Source: Triops longicaudatus
Taxonomy: Eukaryota; Arthropoda; Branchiopoda; Notostraca; Triopsidae
Assembly: GCA_022885665.1 (NCBI GenBank)
Contig: JAGQDJ010000173.1
Location: forward strand, 203,065 to 267,064
Direction: 5' to 3'
Length of the DNA: 64,000 nucleotides
The translations under genes were made by a program, and so were the position numbers. Below are positions 25,101 to 35,511 of this stretch, piece after piece; positions within the stretch are counted from its first letter, which is position 1; each line of letters opens with the position of its first letter. The notes under the pieces were generated by a model. It had not been told where the DNA came from, did not search any database, and was given only the letters and a program-made list of their open reading frames with translations.

Positions 25101-28100
25101 TTCACAATTTGAAAAGTTTTCTATTACATGGAATTCATTACGAAAACACGGATGTAAGAAACATGTGTTTCTTACATCCGTGTTCTTACATAGTATAAGT
25201 ATTCAAAAGCAAAGGAAATTTAGCTAGCACATTTGTGCAGAGATACATAATCGACGGTGGAATATCAAACATCAAGCGACCACACTCAAATTTTCGGATA
25301 TTTTTGTTCTTCCACTTTGCGTTTCATAAAGCTTAGACTATAAGCTTACAATAATTTTGAGTGGTGGGGGGTAATCCACATAACCTTCACCTCCCCTTGG
25401 CCAAACAACAAACACGCTTCGGCCACATAGTGATATCTCTTAAAAAATTATGCAACAGGACATACAATAAGGAAGTGAAAAAGTCGGGTTTCTCTGTAAT
25501 TTTCCAACCTAGTCAGTTTAACTGTAAATGTCTGTATACAATAAGACCTTGCAATGGGCTTTGGCCTACGTTAGTAAAGTTCAATTTAAAAAAAAAAAAG
25601 GTCGGGCTTGTCCATGTGTGATTTTGTCCCCCATTCAACCAATTTTACACAGGTGATCACAGGTGGCATTTCTATTCAGAAAATGCTAACAAATGTAAAA
25701 ACACCCACTTGATAATTTCAAATATTCATTTATAGCCCGTTATATATTTTTAAAAGACTTTACAAGTCAAAATCTTCTATTTTTTAGATATAACTTTTAA
25801 TTTTGTTCTGATATTTTTGTTAATGTTCTTTACGTGCGGTGCTTTTGGTATAGTTCTACTTATATTGCTTGGCGAAAATCTAAAAATAAAGCCGGAATAA
25901 TTCATTTCTTCTCTGAGAAGACTTGTCATTACGGTAATGGCCAGGGCCGGAACCAATAATTTTGAGTGGTGGGGGGTAATCCACATAACCTTCACCTCCC
26001 CTGGGTACTTGCCTTGGCCGCTGTTATCTGGGTATTCTCCTAGGTACTGCCAGCGAAGACGGTTTTGTGACCAGTACATATACAAAAACTTTCTGTCAAC
26101 ATCAGATACTAACAAGTTTCCTATTAAAATGGCCTCCATGTAAGTTTCACCCGGATGTAAGAGACACTTTGTCTAATCTTAGCACTTCTTACATTCAGGT
26201 TCCCCTTTACTGAATATGTAACAAGTGTCTCATCACAAACATAAATACCTTTAGTGCTTTGCCCGTGTTCGTCATTACCCAGTTAACTTATCTCCACTAT
26301 AACAGTCACAAGATTCTAATGTAACGTCTAACTAGGCTTATGTCATAGGTACAAATAGGATCTTAACGCACCTGGAAGTCGCACAACCATTTTAACTAGC
26401 AAGGGGAAGGTCTTCAGCAACTCCTTTCGCTTGTCTTCCCGTTTACTCGACGTAGGTTTTCTATGTCTTTGAGCGTGTTGGCGATCCTCAACCTACGAAA
26501 AAAATAAACCAATGTCTTACAAATATTCACAGCGTGCCAAAACTCTTACTTCATTGCCATCTCCTTCGCCTTCTGATTCAGTATCACGCTGCTCATCGCC
26601 ATTGGCTTCAGTCACTTTGCGAGTTTCGTCCTTCACGGCCTCCGCTTCGCCTTCCACCGACACCGTCAGAAGTTTGTCTACATGGAAATCGAAGTTTCAC
26701 ATTAGAAACTTGGGCAAAATCAAACATGCCATCGAGAAGCGCGTGGCGAAATGTCAAAACTGAAATAACTAAATAAGATAAAAGTAAAGTATCAAAACAT
26801 CAATACACCATAAACGTATAGATCCAAACATCAAATTAAGAATCAAACGAATTTTCTGGAGTTTAATATAGAACTAAAAGGTAAAATAAATCGTAAAACT
26901 AAAAAATATTTAAAAAATTGAAATGTGTCAGGGTACTTTTAACGTAAAGCACGTTAAAATTTAAAATAAAATATCTGCAATGTAAACTCATTTAGCTGCA
27001 ACTTATACATTACCGCATGCCATTTGATAAGCGGAGCTTTGGGTATACAGAACATAAAGTGGATTGGGTAGCAAATTGGCCAATTCTCGTTGACTTTTGA
27101 CCCTGTCAAATGGCAGGCCCAAGTTTTCTTGAACGGGTTTGGTAGATTCAAGGATTTTAGACAATTGCGGCTCCAAGGAACTTAAGTTCTTCCGAACAAC
27201 CTTGATTTCCTCGTTAATTTTTTCTTTCGAGCTTTCCAAATTACGACATTGCTCCGCAAGTCGTTTGCGCTGCTCAAATTCCCACTCCAGTCTCGCTAAC
27301 GTGAGCTTATGAGAATCCACGCGGGTCACATCCTAACATAAGTTGGTAAAAAAAAAGCACTAGTAGTTCTTACTTACAAAGCTAAACTCTGTAAAGGCAA
27401 ATAATTAAAACAAAATTAAAAATAATAGTAAAAAGTAGATAAATAAATAATTAAATTATTTTAAGAAAATAAATAAAGTAATAAACGGATTCAACCAATC
27501 GCTTAAAATGAACTTTACCGGTCTGGAAATACTAGGCGGTGCATCGCGATAAAAATCTTCTAAAGGAACCAGTTCAATATCTTCGTCTTTCGACCTAAGA
27601 CAAAAATAATCAAATTTTTCAAGTTTGGAAAACACTTGCAATGACGTTGAAATTTACTTAAAATCTAAGCACTTGCTGATCTCTTTTTTGAGATGCATAA
27701 CCTCATATAGCAAGTTCTGAAGCTGGAGATGAAAATTATCAACGCGCTGCTTGGCCTGATGCGTCGTATCGCGCGCTTTTTTTGTCCGGAGCTTTTCTAG
27801 TCGGTTGAGTTTCTTGAGAGTAACGAAGTCCAAAGATGCAGCTACACGTTTTTCTTCTATCTGTGGAGACTGGAAAAGGTATTAATAACAACACTTAATA
27901 TCAAGGGGGGGGGGGGGATTAAAGGGACATCTACCATGGTGGCACCTGGCTTGCCAGGGGTTTTTAGCTTGTATATCTCTTCTACATGCTTCTTGAATGA
28001 ATTACAGGTCTGGGTGAATAAAGCAAGGTCTTTCTCGGAGCTTCTTTGAGCAGCTTCTTCTTCTTCAAAATTTATAGCGTCCTATAGTCAGTGTACAAGT

Positions 28101-28247
28101 CAGTGATAAATCGAGCAAGATATTGAGACGTACTTTGTAAATTTCTTTGGAAGTCTTGATCATCGGTATGGTGTCATTTTCAAGCTTCTTCCTTCTCTTG
28201 TTATCCTGAGCTTGCGACGGACTATCAGTTTTCGCTCTATTTACCAT
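22137..28247 (-). CDS. THOC5: THO complex subunit 5, 13 exons, 672 aa
   Basis: THOC5 is a subunit of the nuclear THO/TREX complex, which couples transcription to mRNA export. Exons on the minus strand are 28134-28247, 27935-28081, 27658-27869, 27519-27594, 27014-27332, 26550-26677, 26372-26492, 24376-24469, 23674-23881, 23494-23608, 23240-23422, 23023-23138 and 22137-22322. They total 2019 nt and splice phases agree at every join. The family is clear from a basic N-terminus (DNKRRKKLEN), a coiled-coil middle and the conserved block HKLTLARLEWEFEQRKRLAE, followed by PFDRVKSQRELANLLPNPLY. An acidic linker, then YLKNLNIVTVNC, LLSAKSILSCLFPND and PYTWAQQLAGLDF follow in family order. Length is close to the roughly 683-aa vertebrate protein. 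The start is the first ATG in frame, just before the exon 1 donor GTACGT. The exon 10 donor (GTCGGC) is weak but restores frame. Confidence 0.93.
25145..25184. repeat. near-perfect palindrome in THOC5 intron 7
   Basis: Two 19-bp arms (AACACGGATGTAAGAAACA and its exact inverse) are separated by only TG. A related CCGGATGTAAGAGACA lies at about 26,150, soon after the second copy of the 49-bp duplication below. It would extrude as a cruciform or fold as a strong RNA hairpin in the intron. Confidence 0.8.
25349..25397. repeat. exact 49-bp direct duplication, copy 1 (copy 2 at 25954-26002)
   Basis: Identical 49 bp, containing TTTTGAGTGGTGGGGGG and CACATAACCTTCACC, occur 605 bp apart within THOC5 intron 7. 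Copy 2 is preceded by CCAGGGCCGGAACC, which resembles the ends of the G-run MITE family seen at 48,359 and 51,517. This suggests that a mobile element or segmental duplication spread the sequence recently. Confidence 0.8.
25954..26002. repeat. exact 49-bp direct duplication, copy 2
   Basis: Partner of 25,349-25,397. All 49 bases match, while the flanks differ on both sides. Confidence 0.8.
27905..27917. repeat. G13 run in THOC5 intron 2
   Basis: Thirteen consecutive G on the plus strand (C on the transcript) lie 17 nt inside the 65-nt intron 2. Likely length-polymorphic and prone to sequencing error. Confidence 0.85.
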
Positions 28248-28361
28248 CACAGCACGCGAGGAAACAGCTTTCTCAAGGCTGAGAAACTACAACAAGACGA
28301 CTTGTCGAATAAGCTGAGCAAGTTGAGGCCGCTAGGCGTTGAGTTTCGTGTTGGCAAGCAG
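28248..28361. promoter_or_regulatory. 114-bp interval between divergent ATGs
   Basis: The whole gap between the THOC5 start codon (28,247, minus) and the start codon of the small plus-strand gene (28,362) is 114 bp, so at least part of each 5' UTR and core promoter must overlap. No TATA box is visible. This fits a TATA-less bidirectional housekeeping promoter. Confidence 0.4.
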
Positions 28362-28750
28362 ATGGCTGCACTTACTTTGAAAGAGACTCACTTTGAAAAA
28401 TCGAAAATTATGCAAAGGATGCATGGAGCTAACAATGTGCTGCATTTGGCATCAGATATTAGGAACGAAGTACATTATGACAGAAGTTATAAAGACACTT
28501 GTATTATTAATAAACTAAATAGACAAGTAAACGATATAACAAAGGCCCATATTTACAATACATAAAAACTATAGCATTAGTTAAGGAGAGAGAAAATAAA
28601 GAAAATTTACTGAGTTGGGAAGAAGTTGAAAAAGAACAAGTAGTTCAAATGACGGGTGATAGAAACAGGTTGTGTGCAGAGCAACAGAAGAATTTCAGAA
28701 AGGGGGATAAAAAGCGTGAGAAGGGCGAAGAGATGGACACGACGGAATAA
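28362..28750 (+). CDS. small unrecognised charged protein, 2 exons, 111 aa, divergent to THOC5
   Basis: I do not recognise the family. The model is exon 28362-28469, intron 28470-28522 (53 nt, GTACAT...TTAATAAACTAAATAG) and exon 28523-28750, both exons phase 0. The product starts MAALTLKETHFEKSK and continues KRYNKGPYLQYIKTIALVKE, then a Glu/Lys-rich helix with LLSWEEVEKEQVVQMTGDRN and a charged tail KKREKGEEMDTTE. It has no signal peptide or membrane segment and is probably a soluble coiled-coil or helical protein. Its ATG lies 114 bp from the THOC5 ATG in the opposite direction, so both probably share a bidirectional promoter. The frame stays open upstream of the chosen ATG to about 28,212, overlapping THOC5 exon 1, but has no earlier ATG. 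A single-exon reading would be broken, so the short intron is an inference. The model could be wrong at the 5' end. Confidence 0.5.
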
Positions 28751-28789
28751 GTTTGTGCACCTGGATAACGTTAAAGTATTGTTTTAATC

Positions 28790-30450
28790 AGAATTTCTTC
28801 CGTGCTTCCTGTTTTGCCCTTTCGACCATGCGCTCAGCATTTTGTTTCACGACGTTGTAGCTCGTTCTTGTTGCTACTGACCCACAGGACAAGTAGCTTA
28901 AGTCATGTAGGCTTTCTTTTTGGGGACGACAGCTTCACGCGCACCTCCGGTGTCTATCAAGTGGTCCGCTTTGCATTTTATCTCTAATAAACCGATTGTT
29001 TTCTCCCCTCAAGCCCTTACTGCAGCCTCCAGGACTCCAGCTCGAATAGGGTCCACTTGGTTTCTACGTCGCTGGTTGGGAGAGGAAGCTTGGAGTAATT
29101 TTCGCCGATTACTCTCGTAAACTCCTCACGAGCCTCCTCCCTCAGAGCTTCCCACTTTACTTGTTTTACAACTCAAAGTATTTCGCGTTTTGTGCCAGTT
29201 TACTGTCATGCAGAGTCCATTGATCACTAGGTAGTGATCGGTACTTAGCTCAACCCCGCGATACACTCTTGTGTCCAGAACAAGGCGTTTAAATTCCTCT
29301 GAGACGATGGTGTAACATATCAGGGATCGTTGTTAACATGAAGCACCAGTCCTGCTGGTAAACTCCTTGTGCCACGTAAACCTGTTCAATGCATTACCTA
29401 CGCAGAAATCGAGCAACTTCTTTTCGCTTCCAATTTTTGGTGGTCTCGCCGAATTTTCCGATCACTTTTCCCTAGGTTTGTTCGTCGTTACCTACACGTG
29501 CATCGAAATACCCCGTCAGTGTCAGTCGATCATTCCGTGGCAATGTAGAGGTTTTGTCGATATTGGCCAAAAACTGGTCGTAATCAGCCTCTATGTTGGG
29601 TCCGTACAACAGAATGATCGCTAGGTTTCGGAAGCCTCCCATCTTAAGCCGAATAACCGCTACCCTCTCATTGATGTGTTCCCAATGCACGATCATTCTG
29701 GTCAGGCGACGAGCTACTAGGATCCCGACATCCCCTGTGCCCGCGTTGTAGGGTCGACTCCGCTCCAGAAGGAAATCCATCCGTGATCAAGGGTGGTAGA
29801 GCCAGAACCTTTCCTCTTGCTTGAGACCAGGCCAACCACTTCTAGCCCTCTCCTCCTTGCCTATTCCACAGCTTCAAGTTCCTTCCCATACAAAGCGGTC
29901 ACATTCCAAGTTCCATTGTCCGTTCCAAAGGTCGCACCGTTTGCTTGCCCATAGGACATTGTGCCGTGGTTACAATACGATCGGTGGCAAGCCGGTCGGT
30001 AGGCCTGGGTGTGACATGATAACGAGGTCCGAAGCATCCAGACACATCGGATTGCCCGGTTCCAGCGGCCAACTTAGCAGTAATCACCCCGGACACGCAA
30101 TGACTATCGCAGCCTTATTATCCTGAGCGACGACTGAGCCAGTATGATAACTTGAGATCGGACTCATCATGCAGGGTTTTGGTTCGTCTTGGTCACCCTC
30201 CGTGGAAGCCCCTTGGGCTGACTCAGCCTTCCACTTCCTTGGGGTACATCCTCGAGACTGGTACGCGCGAACCAGTCGAGGACTAGCCCAGACCTTTCAC
30301 TTGATATTCTTTTGCACATTCTCAGCTACACATACCCCAAACCGTGCCCGAAGATCGCATAGCTGGCGAAAGGCCTTATTTCCCTCCCTCCTAACCCCAC
30401 CTGCAAAGCTAACAAAACTTACATTTCCGCTCGCGTCAGTAAGCTACTAA
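28790..30450 (-). mobile_element. decayed non-LTR retrotransposon fragment (APE endonuclease, no reverse transcriptase)
   Basis: On the minus strand, in three shifting frames, the segment reads as the endonuclease part of a LINE. First comes GTWNVTALYGKELEAVE with RRGLEVVGL and GSGSTTLDHGWISFWSGVD (about 29,930-29,750). Next are VGILVARRLT, INERVAVIRLKMGG, YGPNIEADYDQFL and LTLTGYFDARVGND (29,780-29,472; family-typical GDFNAHVGND). Then RGVELSTDHYLV (about 29,240) and DVETKWTLFE followed by KRTT..TPEVR near 28,900-29,080. These are the APE-type endonuclease and the linker that precedes reverse transcriptase. Stops and frameshifts are frequent, so it is dead. The RT domain expected next (towards lower coordinates) is missing, cut off near the small gene. 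The region is GC-richer than its surroundings. Confidence 0.8.
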
Positions 30451-31082
30451 ATGAAGTAGCCGCCATTTCAAACTTATCTCTCGCGTGAAATGAAACGTTC
30501 CCGCACCAAAAATAAAAATCGTAGACATTTATTTTTCATAAGAATTTGTATACGATAATACAGTGCCTAGGACGGTTGAAGAGCAACGAATTGCTGAAAC
30601 TTTCGATTGAGAATTCAGGAATATGTCGCATTCACAATTAGCAGTATACCAGAATGCTTCATTGTTATACATTCAGGAACGTGTTAACTGATCTAACGAG
30701 ACGCAACTCTGAAAACTTGACTGTGTCGTTTTATGAACCGTCTCAAATTTTAGATGAAAAGTCCATTTGTTTGTGTAAAGCACGAGGATCTTTGCGCCAA
30801 AGAGTTTTCATATGAATTAGAAAATGGGATAAGAGGAATGAAACCTTGCTGGAAGCTCTCTGTCCTCTGAAGCCAAATAAAGGTTTGCAGACTGCCTTTC
30901 TCTTGACACCGAAGTGAGTCGTTCCATTCTACAGAAGATTAAGGCCACTTTATATCCCCTCCCTTATGGGCAATTTACATGTCAACTCTTAGACCAAATT
31001 TAACAAAAACCGTTAGATGTATTTAAAAATTTTCTTGACAGTAAAGTAATGCTTAATAATCTCTAGGGCGGCATAGAGAGAT

Positions 31083-31117
<35 letters not shown>

Positions 31118-32208
31118 ACTTCGTGAATCTTTGGCGCTTTCTAAAATTTTTCTACTTTTGAAAGAAACAAAGAAGTAAGTTTTTCTTTTCATGCCGCCCT
31201 AGATATTTTAAAATAACGTTTTTTGTTTCAAAAACGTTTTTTGGCTAAAAAATTCCTTGAAAAGAAGTTAGTAGCAAGGACGAGTAAATCTGGCGACCTA
31301 ATGAACGTAATGTAAGGGACATATCGCAATTCCTATGTCGTTTAAGAATAGATATTCAAGTCCATGTATGAATATGGTCAAGGAAAGTAAAAAGTGCTTC
31401 ATGTTTCGTGCAGTTTTTTCATAAATAATACAATGTACATTGGTTTGGTCTTAGTATAACTGTAACGTAAAACATAGAAGTTTCAAAATGTATGCTGAGC
31501 ATGTTTCTTTAGTGAACGAACATATGTATTTTGAGCAGTCCTTTTCCACATAACGTTATCTTCAATTTTTAAATTACTCCTTTCCCAATTACAACCAAAC
31601 TGACTGCGACGAAGTAGAAAGAGAAAATCTTGTATTCCATTCAGTTTTCAATAAAACGCTTATTTTTTGGGGGAAATCTGGGATCCCGATTTCCAACTTT
31701 TCGACTCATCCGTGAGAAACTAAGGGTGACATATAGGACTTATTCCGATTACTTTTTCGTTTAACTCATTTAACATTCATGTTACAGATTCAGGAAATTT
31801 GCTAGTTTTCCTGAAGCGTTGGACGAGATCATTTCGCTTGTGGTTTAGAGAGCTAAGGCTTCACGAGAAAAGTCTGCAGGAATGGTTGACGGGAGCAAAC
31901 TAACAAGCACCACTTTTTCAGCATAAAGGTGGAACGCGTAATTGGCGAGCCAGTGAGCAACCTGTAGTTGTGACAATTTCTGCACTAACTGTCGCTGCTA
32001 ATTATATCTCGTCTGTTAAATATTCTTCCCATGTGGGTTACATGTAACAAGAGATCTGTATTTTCTTCTACAGTTCTTTAAAATAAAACCCCAAGTTAGC
32101 ATTCTTACACAAAAACGAAAAAAAGGCAGAACAAGGGTTCAAAACAAATCTTAAAAGGTTGTATGGGAGTCCAAGAAAATAAAAATATACGCATCTCTAA
32201 ATATTCTT
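30451..32208. other. intergenic stretch downstream of VAT-1
   Basis: Apart from the small element at 31,066-31,199 I see no gene or recognisable element. No canonical AATAAA is found directly beyond the VAT-1 stop on the minus strand. Confidence 0.5.
31066..31199. mobile_element. 134-bp MITE with internal A30
   Basis: GGGCGGCAT at 31,066-31,074 and ATGCCGCCC at 31,191-31,199 are perfect inverted termini, each flanked by TA (31,064-31,065; 31,200-31,201). Including the flanks, CTAGGGCGGCAT is repeated in inverse. Inside is an uninterrupted run of 30 A (31,087-31,116). TA target duplication suggests a Tc1/mariner-type element. Confidence 0.7.
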
Positions 32209-35200
32209 TTAACCATGACGAGGAATATCATAAGCTTCTTGCGGAGCAATCGTGTCCTTGATGGTGTCCAAAATGCCTACGCTCTTATCCATTCGGTGTG
32301 CTGCTTCAGCCTCGGCTTGCGTGGCCGGACGCGTCTCGCATTGATCACAGCGTTGAATAATCAAAGCACGAGCCATAATGGCTTCTTGCGAGTTCGGACT
32401 CATCAGTGGATCCAAAACGATTTTACCAATGTTGCCGTGTTCTTCCATGCGATGCATAGCCTCAGGCAGCTGTAAACATAAATGTAAGATGTGAAATGTT
32501 CAAATGAAAAGATCTTTGAATACAAACGCAACAAAAATGTACTACGTTCTAAAAGAATGGAAAATATGGTAATGTTAAGCACAACTTACGTTTTCAAACG
32601 CCCATCGAGAATCGACAGAAGCCTTAATTTGCCCGCGTTCCCACATCTCGAAGACTCTGCTCACGACATCCCGTACGTAACCGCGTTCGCGTTGGAAATA
32701 CAAAAGGTGGCGCAAGTTGAAACCAGCAATGCCTTTGTTTTCGTCGTACAATCGCAGAGGAGAGACTTTGTCAACTTGCCAGAACTAAACAATTTTAGTG
32801 TCATGATTAATGCAGAAACCGGTATAAATTGCAACTTACTCCACGACCAAAGAAACCGCTATGCTCGGGTAAACTCTGCAAACCAAACAGAACGTACTTG
32901 CCCATTGGTTTGAGCAAGCCATAGCCTTTAACGAAATGATCACCGCATTGCGAATCAAGAACAATGTCGACACCACGTGGGGAATATCTAGGCGGGAAAA
33001 AGTGATTATTGTTGCGCACACTAACCTGAACTTACTGTCGAATTTCATTCACATAATCCACACCACGTTCAATGAAATAATCCACAGGCGCGTCCAGTTC
33101 ATGTTCCTTGTTGTGTGAAGCAATACCGAAGATGGTCACGTTGTTCACTGTACGAGCCATTTGGATGATCATTTGACCCTACACCCATGAACGAAAATCA
33201 GCAGGCTATTAGCAACAAGTAGCAACAAGAAGCAAATAGATGTCAGTTAAGCAAGGTGGAAATTTTGCGAGAACAGTTATCAAAAGCCACAATTACGCAG
33301 AAGCTACAAAAGCCGCCACAGAATGTTAAAGCATTAATGATGCTTACGAAGTTACGCGAATATAGCTAACAATTCACGCAGCTCCGTTAGGCTAGTGCTA
33401 AAAAGCCGCAAGCAGTTGCAATAAGCTGTAAGCAGTTACAAGCAACGATGCGTAAGGTCAGCAGCAACACTAAGCAGTAAAGAGCAAAAAGCAGTAGGCA
33501 GCGATAATCAGCTGTTAGTAGCAACAAGCTCTTATTAGGCAAAAATACTTACTTTACGATAATCATGTTAATTTAGCAACGTCATTATTAAAGTTGGGAA
33601 AAGCGGTTAAGAAATACAAAAGCAGCTAGCTATGACTATGTTACCACCACCAACGATAAACTTGTTACCAGGATTCGTGTCGCGTTTTTTCCGGTGGCAA
33701 TAAATACATCGTCGAATATCTCATATATTGCTCAAGGCTCTGTTTAGTAACATTTTTTGTAGTATGTATATTGAAACAACTTACCACTCCACCAGCTGCC
33801 GAATGTACCAAGACAGAGCGCCCGGGGCGCAATCCACCCAATTCGAACAGCGTACAATAGGCAACGATGCCGTTCATCGTAATTGTTACAGCATCATGGA
33901 ACGACATATTTTCGGGCAACTTATAACAGACGGAAGCTGGGCAATTCACAAACTCAGCCCATCCTTTAAACTCGGGCAAGGCGACGACACGATCACCAAC
34001 CTGAATTTAGAAGGTTTTACGTTCACTCTAAACCGAAACCAAGTTAAAGGTTTACGAGTGCTTACCTTGAAATCGATAACATTGTCTCCAATCGCCACAA
34101 TGTCACCCGCGACTTCACCTCCCAGGATAATTGGAGTCTTGGGAGCGTTGTCTACTAAGCCTTGTCGCGTCAGAATATCTTGAAAGTTCATGCCACTATA
34201 AATTACAAAATTATCGAATTAACATAGTATTCTTTGCCTTTATAATTTCTATACGTAATCTCTCTAGTTTAACGCATTCTCATGGATGAGAAGATTTTCA
34301 GATTTACTCAAATCTTAGTAACCTTGGCTAACCAATTATTTGTATGCTTACCAAGCTCGAGCGCGAATCAAGACTTCGCCTTTCGCGGGCAACAAGTGCG
34401 GCAACTTCATAACTTTGACTTTGCTGGTATCGCCAAACCCGGAAAGAACGACAGCTCGCATCTCGTTAGGGATTTTTCCTTCATAGCCTTCTTTAAGCAA
34501 CTCCATTTCGCGGCGCCGAATGCGTTCCCCCAAGGCTTCGCGCAAACGTTTTTGTTCTTCTTCGCCTTGTTTTTCGGCATTGCGAATTTGCTCCTCAAGC
34601 TCATGTTTACGACGGCGCTCCTCAGCCTCACGACGTTCGGCTTCTTCCTTCGCCCGCTCCAACTGCCGTTGCCGCATCTCCTGCTGCTGCTCCAGCAAGG
34701 GCAAGCGCGCCTTCTCCTCGGCCACTAAATTATCCTTTTCTTTCTCTAGCTTCTGCTGCTCCTGAATAAGCCGGGCGTGTCGGTCAACTTCAGCGGCGCG
34801 GTCCATCTCTTGGCCCTTGTCAAACGTTACCTCCGTCTTGGCGGTTACCGTGCGCGTAGCAGGACCTTCGTCCCGCTTGACGGTGGTTTTCATGTCATGA
34901 TGAGGTCCGTGCTCTTCAGCTACCTTGACTTCCGGTCCGTGATGCACGCCCTGAGTACCCGCACCCAAGCCAGCGCTTACTTTGTGCGTACCCATGCCAA
35001 TTGTGCCACCAGCTACGTGTGTACCCATGCCAGGTGTACCAGTGACACCATGTGTACCAGTAAAGCCGTGAGTTCCAACGCCGGAGGTTCCGTGCGTCGT
35101 AGACCCTAGTCCAGTTGTACCATGCATACCGTGGGTACTATGGGTTAGAGGGACATGGGTGGGCTGTCCGACGTGCCCGCCTTGTGGCACGCGGGCACCG

Positions 35201-35376
35201 GTCCTAGCGTTGATTCCTACATCGGTAGGGTTAGGAGCGGACAACGGTTGACTGACGTTGCTCGGCGCGCCTGTTGTGGTAGAACCACTCGTAACGGAGA
35301 CAGCAGTAGCCGTTACGATTGGATTAGGTACTTTGCTCTGGGTTTTATCTTTACCAAGTCCAAGGTACTCAGACAT
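32209..35376 (-). CDS. VAT1: VAT-1-like quinone oxidoreductase with a long novel N-terminal extension, 7 exons, 705 aa
   Basis: Exons are 34352-35376, 34066-34195, 33785-34000, 33036-33178, 32840-32987, 32590-32784 and 32209-32469 (2118 nt, phases consistent). Residues from about 305 onward are a zinc-lacking MDR (zeta-crystallin-like) oxidoreductase of the VAT-1 type. MRAVVLSGFGDTSKVKVMKL is followed by RACGMNFQDILTRQG, GGEVAGDIVAIGDNV and the NADPH-binding turn HSAAGGVGQMIIQMA (about 451-465). GYGLLKPMGKYVLFG and a C-terminal MEEHGNIGKIVLDP follow. VAT-1 proteins sit on synaptic-vesicle, mitochondrial or ER membranes and act in lipid/membrane dynamics. Residues 1-304 are not usual for the family. 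They comprise a Thr/Ser-rich start, a His/Gly/Thr repeat zone (about 70-147) and a highly charged Glu/Arg/Lys/Gln helix (about 189-297). The whole extension lies in exon 1 with the first VAT-1 strand, so the fusion is not a splice-model artefact. A terminal tail after the catalytic core (about 650-705) has CDQC and acidic residues. Confidence 0.93.
33190..33535. repeat. degenerate AGCARTAAGCAGY-type repeat in VAT-1 intron 3
   Basis: Variants of AGCAACAAGCAG, AAGCAGTTACAAGC and AAGCAGTAAAGAGC recur through about 340 bp of the intron. Period is roughly 10-14 bp and irregular. No open frame crosses it. Confidence 0.55.
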
Positions 35377-35472
35377 TTTTGTCTAGTTTCAGTAATTTTC
35401 ACTACAGATCACAGTAAATTAGGAAATTAAGTCGTGCTCTTTGACTATGTCTTTCTCGTACGAAAAAACGAA

Positions 35473-35511
35473 CGAACTGAAGGGTGCGGAGTCGAGGGCG
35501 TCTTTTATATA
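35473..35511 (-). promoter_or_regulatory. VAT-1 core promoter: TATA box plus TCAGTT initiator
   Basis: On the minus strand TATATAAAAGA (35,511-35,501) is followed by TCAGTTCG (35,480-35,473). The A of the initiator is about 33 nt from the first base of the TATA box, the normal spacing, and about 100 nt upstream of the VAT-1 ATG. TCAGT is the arthropod initiator consensus. Strong TATA promoters usually mark regulated or highly expressed genes. Confidence 0.65.
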
